From positions 104,701,766-104,765,765 of the forward strand of contig NC_073744.1 of NCBI RefSeq assembly GCF_029784135.1: a DNA stretch of 64,000 nt, written 5' to 3'. Below the pieces are notes generated by a model. That model was not told the DNA's origin and ran no database searches. It worked only from the letters and a program-made list of their open reading frames with translations. The translations under genes and the position numbers were made by a program. The stretch is from Toxorhynchites rutilus septentrionalis. Its lineage: Eukaryota; Arthropoda; Insecta; Diptera; Culicidae. Positions within the stretch are counted from its first letter, which is position 1. Each line of letters begins with the position of its first letter. Positions 10,317-22,633 of the stretch are shown in pieces.

Positions 10317-13197
10317 TTTTTTTTCCCAAAATATATTTTTTATTAAGGCACATGTGGCGTTAGCCTGACGGGGCCGGGAGTCCAATATTTTGACATATTT
10401 TGTCTTACAACTATGTTAGTAATATGTAACCGATTACTCGCGGTTGGCTCGAGGTTAGTATTACAAGTGTTCTCATAATTGGTATGTTGCAGTCTTCGAT
10501 GCTCTATACGTGTGCCCGACACGGGCTACTTCCTATTGGGATGCAGCTGACCATTAATCAGCAACGCTCCCTAGTCTGTACCCCATATCTAGCGTGGTGC
10601 GTCTTTCTCGACTCGAGGAATCCAGGATAGAATGGTCACTAGCCGGCGCAATCATCAGTTCGTGTAGAGTTGTCATGAGCGGTACAACCTTTGGCTCTTG
10701 TTGAATGATCAGTGGACTGCACAACCTTTGGCCCGTGCATCTGTAAAGAGTGTGTGTATGTATTGCCGCGACTAAGTAAAAGTTTATCGATCGCTAGGAG
10801 GGATATGAAACGGGGACACAACGAAGGAAACATCATTAAACGTTGACATCGGCGTTTCTGAGGAACAGGTATAGATGAAGCAGAACATCAGGATCCCGGC
10901 TAACTAAGATATCTCGGACGGGGATATCCGATTGTCTGCCTTTTGCTCTCAGTGCTCTAGAGAGCTGAGAGCGAGCAGCATGGAACCGGATACACGACCA
11001 GACAACATGCTCGATGTCGTGGTAGCCATCGCCACAATCACAAAGATTGTTTGCTGCGAGCCCAATGCGATAGAGATGCGCGTTTAGGTTGTAGTGATTG
11101 GACATAAGCCGAGATATCACGCGAATGAAATCACGACCTACATTCAATCCCTTAAACCATGCACTCGTCGAGACCTTAGGGATAATCGTGTGTAACCAAC
11201 GACCGAACTCATCTTCACTCTACATGCGCTGCCAACTAACGAGTGTGTCCTGACGAGGAATGTGAAAAAATTCATTATAGGCAATTTGCCTTTCAAAAAG
11301 TGTGCCTTCTGAAGCGCCCACCTTAGCTAGCGAGTCCGCTTTCTCATTCCCCGGAATCGAGCAATGAGAGGGAACCCATGCTAAGGTAATCTTGAATAAT
11401 TTTTCGACCAAAACACTCAATAGATGTCTTATTCTTGTTAGGAAATAAGATGAGCGTTTATCAACTTTCATTGAGCGGATTGCCTCTATTGAGCTGAGAC
11501 TGTCTGAAAAAATAAAATAATGGTCGATGGGCAGTGTTTCAATGATCCCTAGAGCATAGTATATCGCACCCATTTCTGCGACATACACGGAACAAGGATC
11601 TTTGAGTTTGAAAGAGGCACTGGAATTTTCATTGAAGATGCCGAAGCCAGTGGACCCGTTTATGTATGAACCGTCAGTAAAGAACATTTTATCAGATCCA
11701 ACTTTCCCATATTTTTCCGAAAATATCGACGGAATAACATTGGAGCGTAGGTGATCTGGTATTCCATGGATTTTTTGTCGCATGGACAGATCAAAAATGA
11801 CAGAGGAATTGCAAAAGTATGGGAAGCAAACTTGGTTGGAGATGCCTGGTGAAGGGTGCACGTCGTGGGTAAGGTACTCATGGTATAAAGACATAAAACT
11901 TGACTGAGGAGTCAGCTGGAGTAGATTTTCGAAGTTATCAATCACCAATGGATTCATGATCTTGCAACGGATGAGAAATCTGTAGGATAATTCTGTGAAC
12001 CGAAGAGTAAGCGGGGGTACTCCTGCCAAAACTTCGAGACTCATCGTATGTGTCGAATGCAAACACCCCATGGCTATACGCAAGCAACGATATTGTATTC
12101 TCTCCAGCTTGAGAATATGAATCCTGGCAGCTGATCGGAAGCAAAAACTGCCATATTCTAACACTGACAATATCGTTGTTTTGTACAACTGAATGAGGTC
12201 TCCTGGATGGGCACCCCACCATGTTCCGGTAATTGTTTGGAGAAAATTGATTCTTTGCTGGCATTTCTGTTTCAAATACGCAATGTGTCTACCCCAGGTA
12301 CACTTAGAATCAAAATATACACCCAGGTATTTGAAAAACATAGAGTGTTGGATCGTTTTGCCGGATAGGTGAAGCTGGAATTGGGAGGGTTCGTGCTTCC
12401 TAGAAAAAACGACCATTTCAGTTTTCTCCGTAGAGAATTCGATACCCAGCTTGAGGGCCCACGTGAACAGATTGTTCATGGTATCTTGCAACGACTTTTG
12501 CAGAGCGACGGGATTAGTACCCGTGATGGAAATAACTCCATCGTCTGCAAGTTGTCTCAGCGTGCAGTCTCTAGTTAGACAATCATCCATATCATTGACG
12601 TAAAAACTGTACAAGAGGGGGCTTAGGCAGGAGCCTTGCGGTAGGCCCATAAAACTGTAACGAGAAGATTTTGAGTTGCCATGAGAGAAATTCATGTGCT
12701 TTTCTGACAGTAAATTGTACAGGAAATTATTCAGAATTGGTGAAAGTCCACGATTATGAAGCTTCTCTGAGAGAATTTCCATGGAAACTGAATCAAATGC
12801 CCCTTTGATATCGAGAAAAACGGAAGCCATTTGTTCTTTACGAGCAAATGCGATTTGGATTTCAGAAGATAGCAGCGCGAGACAATCATTCGTCCCTTTA
12901 TCTCGGCGGAAGCCAAACTGCGTATTTGACAGCAAATTGTTCGTTTCGACCCACTTGTCTAAACGAAGTAGAATAATTTTCTCTAACAATTTGCGAATAC
13001 AGGATAACATTGCAATCGGCCTATACGAGTTGTGATCGCAAGCCGGCTTGTTGGGTTTTCGTATGGCTATCACTCTCACTTGTCTCCAGTCATGCGGGAC
13101 AATATTCAGCTCCAGAAACTTGTTGAACATGTTCAGCAAACGCTGTTTTGCCAAGTCGGGAAGATTTTTCAACAAGTTGAATTTAATCTTGTCCGAC
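10317..13197 (-). mobile_element. I-group element I-B, 5'-truncated, inserted antisense in I-A
   Basis: A minus-strand I-group element whose T-rich (poly-A complement) end is at 10317-10324 and whose truncated 5' end is at about 13197, inside RT. A short duplicated target (GATCCTT at the right; TATCCTT, one mismatch, at the left) flanks it. The 3' UTR (about 10325-10835) differs from that of I-A, so I-B is a related but distinct family. Confidence 0.88.
10836..13197 (-). pseudogene. I-B ORF2: RT and RNase H, one in-frame stop
   Basis: Reads continuously from DKIKFNLLKNLPDLAK through RT motifs (NSYRPIAMLSC, FGFRRDKGTNDC, VFLDIKGAFDSVS, LPQGSCLSPLLY, RQLADDGV) and RNase H (MFFTDGSYINGS, VYVAEMGAIYYAL, IFSDSLSSIEAI, WVPSHCSIPGNEKAD). 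It then meets a single stop at about 11217-11219, where the relatives have a Trp codon (TGG to TAG). The same frame continues to 10836 with CDCGDGYHDIEHVVWSC. Apart from 5' truncation, only this stop is evident, so I-B is younger than the host I-A. Confidence 0.88.
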
Positions 13198-14210
13198 GAT
13201 CCTTCTTCGAATATTCCCAACCGTGTTTGTTTTCCTGACTACATCAATTCCTCTGTGCATTTTGATCTGTCCATGAAGCAGGATATCCATGGAACATCAG
13301 ATTATCTTCGATCGAGGATCGTTCCAACGATCTTCGATGCAAAGTATGGGGATATCAATTGTGATAATATGTACTTTACTGATGGGTCCACTATAAACGA
13401 GTCCACAGGATTTGGAGTGTTCAACAAAATTTCCAGCACCTCCCATAGTCTTCAGTTCCCTTGCTCAGTGTATATTGCTGAATTGGCAGCGATTCACTGG
13501 GCGCTGGACAGCGTCGCCTCACGACCTGTTGAACACTAATACATTGTAACGGATAGTCTTAGCTCTGTCGAAGCTATCCGTTCAGTGAGGCCGGAAAAGC
13601 ACTCGCCGTACTTCCTTGAGAGAATACGAGAAATTTTGAGTGCTTTATCCAGACGCTGTTATGTCATTACCTTTGTCTGGGTCCCTTCACATTGTTCCAT
13701 TCCGGGTAATGAGAGGGCTGACTCATTAGCAAAGGTAGGTGCAATTGAAGGCGATATTTATCAGCGTCAAATCGCATTCAATGAATTTTATTCTTCAGTC
13801 CGCAAAAATACCATAGTTAACTGGCAACACAAATGGAACGAAGATGAATTGGGCCGGTGGCTCCACTCGATTATCCCCAAGGTTAGCCTCAAACCATGGT
13901 TCAAAAGTCTGGACTTGAGTCGGGACTTTATTCGCATCTTCTCCCGACTCATGTCCAATCACTGTTCGTTAGACGCGCTACTATTTCGTATTAATCTTGC
14001 CGACAACAATCTTTGTGTTTGTGGCCAAGGTTAGCACGACATCGAGCACGTTGTTTGGTCGTGCGAGCTGTATCTTGTCGCCAGATCGAATTTAGAAGGC
14101 ACCCTTCGGGCCCGAGGAAGGCAGCCCATGGTGCCGGTGAGAGACGGTTAGACCTTGATTACATGTCCCAAATATATGTATTCCTTAAAGCTATCGATCT
14201 TCGTGTGTAG
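13198..14210 (+). pseudogene. I-A ORF2 3' part: RNase H and C-terminus, broken
   Basis: Continuation of I-A after I-B. RNase H motifs are present (YFTDGSTINES, VYIAELAAIHWAL, WVPSHCSIPGNERAD), but a TAA interrupts the frame at about 13538 where the copy at 1-1310 has Tyr. A TAG replaces Tyr at about 14033 in the C-terminal Cys/His motif, and an indel near 14146 shifts the end. The 3' UTR then follows to the tail at 14568. Confidence 0.88.
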
Positions 14211-14568
14211 TTGTCCTTATACCCTTAGTTTTTCCTTTTCCTTTTCCTTGTGAGAGATCGGATCCCTTTTTAAGAATAAGATGAAATGTAAACACATATT
14301 ACATATAAGATAGGTTTAAGAATTGAGTGTGATGAGTGCGATTGAGAGTGTGAGTGTGATCATTGTCAACATATCCTCATATCCCCTCCTTTTCCTGAAG
14401 AAAATATGTCACCCTTCTAAACTCGAGTCGTCCGCGAGTAATCGGTTTCCTATATTATTAACATTAGAATTAAGGAAAAATTTATATATACTAGTAACAA
14501 TACAGTAAGGAGGCTCCTTTAAACTTATGTAACTGAGCCTGTAAAATAAACGATTTAAATAAAAAAAA

Positions 14569-14646
14569 GGAGTAGTAAGTAGAAGAATGAAGGGGAATTC
14601 TTGCCTAGAGTATAAACAGTGGATCTCGCTGAGGCAAACTTTCTCA
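14569..14646. other. Short spacer between I-A and Jockey-1
   Basis: No feature except that GGCAAACTTTC, just upstream of the Jockey start here, also occurs just upstream of the Jockey start at 44633. The true Jockey 5' end may therefore lie a few bases further out. Confidence 0.3.
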
Positions 14647-14760
14647 TCATTCGGCATCGGACTGTTGAGCAATCCAGTTCACTTTGCTTTCGCTTCGATC
14701 TGAGATTGGACCCCACCAGTGGTAATCCAACTTGGATATCGTTGTGTAGTTTTCGTTACG
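14647..14760 (+). promoter_or_regulatory. Jockey 5' UTR, probable internal promoter
   Basis: Begins with TCATTCGGCATCGG. A TCATTC/TCAKTYG-like start is typical of Drosophila Jockey, F and I elements, where it acts as an initiator placed at +1 so that the promoter is carried inside the transcript. The next ~105 bp (CAGTTCACTTTGCTTTCGC, then GGACCCCACCAGTGGTAATC) are conserved in all three copies in this window. Promoter function is inferred from family knowledge. Confidence 0.6.
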
Positions 14761-14850
14761 TTTTATCGCGCTATTCGTATTCTGTATTTTTTTTTTCTTC
14801 TTTCCGCGTCATATTAACACGAATCAACACGTTTTTCCTCGCGAGTGTTC

Positions 14851-16150
14851 ATGGAAACCGATCAGCTGCCGCAGCCTGCGGCTGGCTCAAATTCGAATGG
14901 AGTAAAACACAAAAGAAAAAAGTAAATCCTGTTGTTAGTGATGACGAGATAGAGGAACAGCTACTGAGTAACAACGTCTTCAGCACGCTAGCTCAACAAA
15001 ATGATAACACCAGTGGTAAGCAGGTCGGAAAACATCACCGAAAAATCAAAGCAGCCACCGTTAGTCGTGAAAAATCTTCCATTTTCCACCCTCGTTGAAA
15101 AAATGCGTTTGTGCGATGTCCAACCAACTTATCAGATCACCCGTTTTGGTACAAAAATTTTGTGCTCCTCCATAGCAGATTTCGATAAAATACAAAGCTA
15201 TCTGCAGCAGTGCGGATACGAGTATTACACCCACGACAGACCAAACGAACGACCCTATAGAGTTGTCCTTCGAGGTTTCCCACTGGTCGATGTTAAAACT
15301 CTTCTCGATGAAATAAGAAAGGAGCACAATGTATCCGCCCAGAAGGCTCACATCATCAAGCGGAAAGTTGAGAGTACACAACAGGATGAGTGCCTCTATT
15401 TATTACACTTCGCCAAAGGCTACACAAACTTATCCACTTATCCATAAACTCCGGGAAATAAAAAGCATCGCCCACCTTCGCGTGCGTTGGGAAGCATACC
15501 GTAACAAGCGTGCCGATGTCACGCAATGCACAAATTGTCTGTACCACGGTCATGGTACACGCAACTGCCATCTTAAGAGCCGGTGCAACAACTGTGGCAA
15601 TCTTCACGCCACTGACAACTGCCCTACGAAAACCGTTCCAACTAAACGATGTGCTAATTGTACTGGCGCTCATCCAGCGACAGATCGCAGCTGCCCTAAG
15701 CGTGCTGAATACAAACAGATTCGACAACAAGCAGCTTCGCTAAATCAGCCAAGCCGTAATTTGAAAGACACAGCTCCCCCTGCTCTGACCCCGCAGAATT
15801 ATCCTACGTTATCAGGACGTCCTTCCCCCGGCAGAGCCTCAAGCGGGGCTCACCAACAATCATTTACTAATGTGTGGACCAACCATCGAAGCGAGCGTCG
15901 GATCGATCCTCGCATCAGAGCGGGTGAGAATGTGCCACCTCCTCCACTGAATCCTTCCCCCGGAGAAAATATGGACGTGCTTTACAGTTCCGTCGAGCTG
16001 TGGTCCATGTTTCGCGAGCTCTGCGGTCTACTTCGACAATGTAAATCCAAATTAGACCAGTTTGAGGTCCTAAGCTACATGGGATGTAAATATGGGGTCA
16101 ATTTAGCCCCGCATCCTCCGGATTGCCAACTGGAATGCTCGCTCTGTTAA
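14851..16150 (+). pseudogene. Jockey-1 ORF1 (Gag with CCHC knuckles), frameshifted
   Basis: The ATG at 14851 gives METDQLPQPAAGSNS and runs into a stop at about 14926. The coding sense continues in other frames (about 14920-15098, 15001-15447, then 15430-16150). The last frame has the arrangement CTNCLYHGHGTRNC, CNNCGNLHATDNC and CANCTGAHPATDRSC, three Cys/His knuckles as in Jockey Gag. A basic segment and a Pro-rich region follow. At least two or three frameshifts make it non-functional. It ends at TAA 16148-16150, inside the start of ORF2. Confidence 0.8.
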
Positions 16151-18752
16151 GGCGAAAAAGATAGAGCTATCCAACTTTTTGGCTCATCATAACATCGATG
16201 TTGGAGTGCTTTCCGAAACTCCGCTAAACTCGAAAACAAATTTCTCACTGCCAGCTCACACAGTGATTCGGCTTGATCGCTCCAATTCAAGTGGTGGTGG
16301 TGTAGCTGTCTTTGTAAAACATGGCATTCGCTACGAGATAATACCGCATCCGAAAACGAGCGTCGTTGAAGCGATAGGCATAAAAATTCATGCACTTCAT
16401 GCAAACCTCACCTTGTTTGCAGTTTACGTCCCTCGGCAGTGTGTTGACAGCAATGGCACATCCCAGCTCTTTGCCGACGATCTGCGGAAACTGACTGACA
16501 ACCGATCCAGCTTTGTGGTGGCCGGCGATTTGAACGCTCGTCATTCCCTGTGGCGCAATCATCAAATCAACAAAAATGGAAATATTCTTGCCGACCATCT
16601 CAGTTCAGGTACATGTTGCATTCATTTCCCGGATGAGCCAATCTTTCTCTCTCCAGCTGAAACAACATCAACTTTGGATGTGTTTCTATCAGACTTGGAT
16701 CTTTCTAAGCCGGTCACCTTCCATGAACTAAGCTCGGACCACTATCCAGTTATATGTGAACTAAATTTTCACCCAGCCCCAGCACCAGTGGCGATGAGAT
16801 GTGATTTCCATCGGGTCAACTGGGCTGTCTTCAGTCGCCTGATGGACTCACGAATTCCCGACGAGACTGATATGACATCTATTGAAGCCATAAGCAACTA
16901 TCTGGACGTCTTTGAGGAAGCTGTCCATGCCACTGAAGATGCCTGTATCCGGTGGGTTGCGGTAAGAAAGCAGTTTATTACAATTGACATCTACACCCGG
17001 AGACTTATCCAGCAACGAAACGCAGTCAGGCGACAGTTTCAGCGTTCTGGTTGCTTAACCAAAAAGATGGAAGTTTCCTATCTCAACAACATAATTGGAG
17101 ACCGTATGCTGAAAATTAGGAATCAACAGTTCAGCAACAACATTGCCCAACTGAGAGATCACTCAAGGCCGTTCTGGAAGGTGGCCAAAATTTTAAAGAA
17201 AAAACCAACTGCAATTCCGCCGCTGAAAGAACACTCCGGAGCCATTCTGGTATCCCCATCGGAGAAAGCAGACGCACTCGCGAGAAAGTTTGTTGAGGCG
17301 CACAACGTCGGTGCTGGTATAGTGAGCTGCCACGAAACAACGGTTCTACACACCATCAGACAACTAGATGATGAAATCGACGACACTGCTCTCATCGATC
17401 AAGTGACAGAGGATGAAGTCCGTTCTGCTGCGAGGTGCGGCAGAAACATGAAAGCGCCTGGTAATGACGGAATCTTCAATCTGGGTTTGAAAAAGCTCTC
17501 TAGCAAAGCATATCACTTTTTGGCCGCTATTTTAACAAGATGCTTCCAGCTACATCACTTCCCGAGCAGATGGAAGATGGGAAAAGTGACTCCTATCCTG
17601 AAACCAGGAAAGGATCCAACTGATCCATCGAGCTACAGGCCCATCACGTTACTATCGTCAATCAGCAAACTATTCGAGCGACTGATACTCCAGCGTCTGT
17701 TGCCACACATCGAGGAAAACAATATTATCGCACCAGAACAATTTGGCTTCCGGAAAGGCCACTCAACCGTTCATCAACTGGTTCGCGTGGGTAACATTAT
17801 ACAGCGAAACAAATCTCTCTCGAACAACACAGCCATGGTTTTCCTTGATGTGGAAAAGGCATTCGACAACGTCTGGCACAACGGACTTGTTCACAAATTA
17901 GCGCTGGCTAACTTCCCAGACTATCTCATTCGGATGGTAAGAAATTATTTATCCAACCGTTCATTTAGAGTACATCTTGCAGGTGTCTTCTCGGACCTAA
18001 AAGTGATTCCAGCAGGTGTACCACAAGGCAGTCTCCTGGGACCTATCATGTACAGCCTGTACACCTCTGACATTCCGCCGCTTCCTGCAGCCTGCAGCCT
18101 GGCACTTTATGCGGATGACAGCGTTATCATCGCCAACGGTCGCCTCCCCAAGGACTACCGGTCGAGGCTACAGCGAGGCGTTTCCACTTACGTCTCGTAC
18201 CTGACCAGTTGGAAGATAAAAGTAAACGAATCGAAAAGCCAAGCGATTCTCTTCAGGCACAGACCATCTCCAAAGCTGCTCCCGACTGCAGGCTGCTTCA
18301 TAACTGTAAACGGTCGGCCCGTCGAATGGCTGAATGAAGTCACGTATCTTGGCGTCACAATCGACAACAAACAACTGTACCGCTCCCACACCGACAAGCT
18401 CAAGGTCAGATGCATCGCATTGCTAAAATCGCTGTATCCGTTGATATGCCGACGATCCAGATTATCTCAACGGAACAAACTGGCTATGTTCAAATCGATT
18501 ATTGCGCCAGTAGTCAACTATGCTATGCCTGTGTGGAGAGCATGTGCTGCGACTCACAAAAGGAAGCTGCGAGTGGTCCAAAATCGCCTGCTAAGAACGA
18601 TCTTAGATGCCCCTTTTGACACGAGGATAGCCGAGCTGCATCGCACTGCTGGATGCAAAACAATCGAAGAACGTATTAATACCTCAGTTGAAGAATTTGA
18701 CGCGAATGCCACAATCTCGGAATACCCGCTCATCCAAGCGTTAATAAACTAA
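16105..18752 (+). CDS. Jockey-1 ORF2: endonuclease and reverse transcriptase
   Basis: One open frame of about 880 codons. It opens right after a TAG near 16102 and overlaps the end of ORF1 by about 45 bp. The endonuclease begins RIANWNARSVKAKKIELSNF, upstream of the first in-frame start-like codon (TTG at 16179). It continues with LSETPL, VAGDLNARHSLW and SSDHYPVI. RT shows APGNDGI, PSSYRPITLLSS, FGFRKGHSTVHQL, VFLDVEKAFDNVW (motif A), VPQGSLLGPIMYS (motif B) and LYADDSVI (motif C, codons near 18105-18119). No RNase H follows, as expected for Jockey. With ORF1 broken, the element could move only if helped in trans. Confidence 0.88.
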
Positions 18753-18953
18753 AAAAAAATCAAATTTTTCAAATTTATAAACTTTAGGTTAGTTTAGGTT
18801 AAGTAGGTTATCAAATGAAAAACCAATAATGGTATTCCAGTACCAAAGTAGAATACAGAACAAAAAAAGAAAAAACAAACATCAAAAATGTATAGTTAGG
18901 ATAGTAAAGGTTGAAAAAGATTATTCTTGTATCACTTAAAAACAAAAAAAAAA

Positions 18954-20765
18954 CAGGAAGTGGGTTATATCTATGGTATAACCGCAAGGGTGACGTAGGA
19001 CTATCGTTGATTTAGAGATAATTTGTTTGATGTTGAATCTAAATCCATTCTGAATGAATGAATAAATGAATACTTGGGGGACTTTGAAAACGAGAGCGTT
19101 ACGTTGGAGGCACAAGGTTTTATGCATCCAATATAGGATACGAAAAACATTGTTCTGAAGAATAATCTTCAGAAGCTAACCTGCTAACTGTACTTGATTG
19201 ACAAATCACAAACCAAAATGTATTATATGGATATTTTATGGATAGAAAACACTAAAATAAACTCTTTCGCTTGAATGTAATTTTCAATTCCAAGGGGAAC
19301 TGGCAGATTATTTTCCAGCAACGATTAGATATTTCCACATTTTCCTCGATACTGGAAGCCCACCAGTGGTTAATACTAACTCGATAACCACCTGTTAATA
19401 GTACTTGATTGAAAAATATTTGGTCACAGTGTTACATGGATAGAAAACATTCAATTAAACTCTTTCACATGAATGTATTTTTAAATTCCCAGAGGAACTG
19501 GCAGATTATTTTCCAGCAATGATTAGATCTTTCCGGAACTTTCTCGATGCTGAATGGCATCCAAACGGAAAGAATTCTGCGCGTGTATGTGTCGATCCTT
19601 CGCCGTCCACCTCCTCCAGCACGTTAGGCGATGTTGTCTTGTCGATGTCCTCACGAAAAATGAATGTGTCTCACCACCAGAATATCGCCTAAGTATGCTT
19701 TTTGTGTGTGATTGAATCGAGAGAAGGTGTGGTTTACGATGGCAATTTGGAAGGCAAACTAGAGGGGAATGAACTCTCTGAGCTCGAAACTTTCGGCGAC
19801 TGAGCAATAATCGATTGCGGGCGCATACAATATTGGATACGGAAATATCCTACTGATGGGAAAGAATAATCTTCGGAAGCTATCCTGTTAATTGCGATTG
19901 ATTGAAAAATCACAAAACCAAATGTATTTGGTCACAGTGTTACATGGATAGAAAACATTCAAATAAACTCTTTCACATGAATGTATTTTTAAATTCCCAG
20001 AGGAACTGGCAGATTATTTTTAGTAACGATTAGATATTTCCACATTTTCCTCGATACTAGAAGCCCACCAGTGGTTAATGCTAATTCGATAACCACCTAT
20101 TAATAGTACTTGATTGAAAAATATTTGGTCACAGTGTTACATGGATAGAAAACATTCAAATAAACTCTTTCACATGAATGTATTTTTAAATTCCCAGAGG
20201 AACTGGCAGATTATTTTCAGTAACGATTAGATATTTCCACATTTTCCTCGATACTGGAAGCCCACCTGTGGTTAATACTAACTCGATAACCACCTGTTAA
20301 TAGCACTTGATTGAAACATATTTGGTCACAGTGTTACATGGATAGAAAACATTCAAATAAACTCTTTCACATGAATGTATTTTTAAATTCCCAGAGGAAC
20401 TGGCAGATTATTTTCAGTAACGATTAGATATTTCCACATTTTCCTCGATACTGGAAGCCCACCAGTGGTTAATACTAACTCGATAACCACTTGTTAATAG
20501 TACTTGATTGAAAAATATTTGGCACAGTGTTACATGGATAGAAAACATTCAAATAAACTCTTTCACATGAATGTATTTTTAAATTCCCAGAGGAACTGGC
20601 AGATTATTTTCCAGCAATGATTAGATCTTTCCGGAACTTTCTCGATGCGCGTGTATGTGTGTGTGTAGCGATGTCTTCCCGGGGAACCGTTTGTGGCATC
20701 ACTCTCCTCCTGATGGATTTCCTTCTGGCCTAAGGTGCACAAACAGGCTCTTGTTGACACCGTTC
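18954..20765 (+). mobile_element. Satellite-bearing hairpin-ended element E1 (left part)
   Basis: The hairpin end is at 18950-19010: A-run, CAGGAAGTGGGTTATATC, loop, GGTATAACC, then GTGACGTAGGACTATCG. The same start recurs at 21922 (E2) and 50406 (E3). The body has ~197-bp tandem units, a block GCGTGTATGTGTCGATCC, and at its right the conserved GTGCACAAACAGGCTC block. It stops at 20765 where the LOA-1 tail begins. In E2 and E3 this block continues into the palindrome end; that part of E1 is not found to the right of LOA-1. No coding frame is recognised. Confidence 0.7.
19290..20640. repeat. ~197-bp satellite units in E1
   Basis: The landmark AGGAACTGGCAGATTATT recurs at about 19293, 19492, 20001, 20198, 20395 and 20591, so the period is 196-198 bp. 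Units also share TCCTCGATACTGGAAGCCC, CTCGATAACCAC and GTTACATGGATAGAAAACA. The array is broken at 19540-19930 by single-copy element sequence. Confidence 0.9.
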
Positions 20766-22482
20766 TTTCTTTCTTTCTTTCTTTGTTTTTAAGAGGCTTT
20801 AAACTTTGCAGTTCATTCGCCTCTAGCCCAGTGAAGAGCCACAATAAAACCAGCCCAGAGGGGACTGGCGAAAGGGAAACCAAAAAAATCACTCATCAGA
20901 TCTGTCCGCTCGACTCTCGGTTAAAGAAGAAGGAAGGAAGGGATCCTATGCTTCATAAGATATTTAATATATGCTGTAAAGAAAAGTAAATATTTACTGA
21001 TCCGAGGACCAAAGCAGTAACGAAGCACAAGTGACCCAGCGAAAGGCGTGTTCCAAAAACAAAAAAACAAAAAGGCCCTTCTCAGGAGGATAGGAAGGAA
21101 AGGAGTGGAAAGGATTTGGGAGGGATTAGTGGAGTGGAAGGGGGTGGGAGTGGTATGGGAAGGAAAGAGGGGAGGAGTGGGGTGTGGGGTGGGGTGAAAT
21201 GAAATGAAATACAGTTTGAATAGATAATAAAATATAGTGGTATTGAATTTAATGGTATATAGTAGAGCTGAAAAATTGAGAGGTTTATTTAATGAATTTA
21301 TCCTCCTTGGTGAGTGTGGCTATAGGAATAGGAAGTTGATTAAAGTATAATGTAATGGATAGAAGATAGATGTGAGTATGAAAGTATATATTATATTATT
21401 TGTTATTTATTATTATTGAATGCGTGTATATACATGTATGAATTCCTTCCTTCCGACCCGTACATACATGTGTATACACACATAAACACGCATACATGAC
21501 TGTCATCATGTTGAGGGTCAAAGAACTCGACACCTTCGTGCAGGACAAACCCAACGTGCATAAGGAGATCAAGACCAGGATGTCGGGTATAAGATCTCTC
21601 TTGGGACGAGCTTTGAAGGAGCACGATGGACTCGTCGAAAGGACGAAAACCGCCGAGAAGGCACTCGCAGAAGCGTTGCAAAGAGCTGCAGCTGGACAGG
21701 TGACGCCAAAGATTCGTCGAAACCGTTCGGAAAAAATAAAAAAGGATTCACCAGCAGAAGAAGAAATGCTCAAAAAACGCAAGGACGATCACGACAACGA
21801 TGATCTAGACGATAGTGCCGCCCAGGGCGACAGCGAAGAGCTGGGTGACAGCGATGACCAGATCAGCACCGATAGCAAGAGAAACGACTGGAGCACGGTT
21901 ACGAAAAGAAACAAGAAAAAACAGGAAGTGGGTTATATCTATGGTATAACCGCAAGGGTGACGTAGGACTATCGTTGATTTAGAGATCATTTGTTTGAAG
22001 TTTAGATTCATCCATCCTGAATGAATGAATAAATAAATATTTGAGTGACTTCAAAAACGAGAGTGTTACTTTGAAGACTCAAGGTTTTATGCATCCAATA
22101 TTGGATACAAAAAACCTTGTTCTGAAGAATAATCTTCAGAAGCTTTCCTGTTAACTGCACTTGATTGACAAATCACAAAACCAAATGTATGTGGTCGCAG
22201 TATCATATGGATAGAAAACATTAAAATAAACTCGCTTGAATGTAATTTTAAATTCCAAGGGGAACTGGCAGATTATTCTATGTCTTCCCGAGGAACCGTA
22301 TTTCGATGCTGATACTCTCTTGGTCACCTTCTCTTCTCCTTCTGATCGATCGGTTTTTCTGCGCTCCCTCACAGTTAAAACAAACTGATTGCATTTCAGG
22401 TCAGGTCAAGCCAGGTAATGAATACCTCGATCCCTCGCCGTTCAGCTCGTTCGGTTACGATGTTGTCTTGTCGATGTCCTCA

Positions 22483-22633
22483 GGCGTCGTGCACAAATTA
22501 CGTAACGCAAAAATCCGGATTTTGAACCTCCCCCCCCCTTTCGTAACGCAATTTCCTATCTCTAATAAACAGAAAGTAACGCAACATCTAACCCCTCCCC
22601 CCTTATCACGTTACGTAATTTGTGCACGACGCC
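22483..22633. mobile_element. 151-bp MITE with TCA target duplication
   Basis: Near-perfect terminal inverted repeats begin GGCGTCGTGCACAAATTACG at the left, with the reverse complement at the right. The direct repeat TCA flanks it (22480-22482, 22634-22636). Uninterrupted versions of the site occur in E1 (near 19650) and E3 (near 51830) as GATGTCCTCACGAAAAA, proving insertion. The interior is C-rich and non-coding. The autonomous partner is unknown. Confidence 0.92.

Larger units (their letters stand above)
6331..14568 (+). mobile_element. Decayed I-group non-LTR retrotransposon I-A, split by antisense I-B
   Basis: A long I-group element: ORF1 with zinc knuckles, ORF2 with endonuclease, RT and RNase H, then a 3' UTR and A-tail at 14553-14568. 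It is interrupted at 10317-13197 by I-B on the opposite strand; sequence on either side (…TGATCCTT / CTTCGAATATTCCC…) joins up as in the uninterrupted copy at 288-310. Many frameshifts and stops make it inactive. The 5' boundary is set where similarity to G1 stops (about 6325-6335); no target duplication was found. Confidence 0.85.
14647..18953 (+). mobile_element. Jockey-type non-LTR retrotransposon (Jockey-1)
   Basis: 5' UTR beginning TCATTCGGCATCGGACTG, ORF1 with zinc knuckles, ORF2 with EN and RT but no RNase H, a ~200-bp 3' UTR and an A-rich tail (about 18938-18953). The 5' start is supported by two further copies of the same 5' sequence at 44633 and 63573. The tail runs straight into element E1. 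Assignment to the Jockey group rests on domain order and RT motifs read by eye. Confidence 0.85.

Noticed and set aside
20750..20800. TTTC microsatellite as an independent repeat
   Set aside because: It is the AAAG-type 3' tail of LOA-1; the same tail ends LOA-2 and LOA-3.
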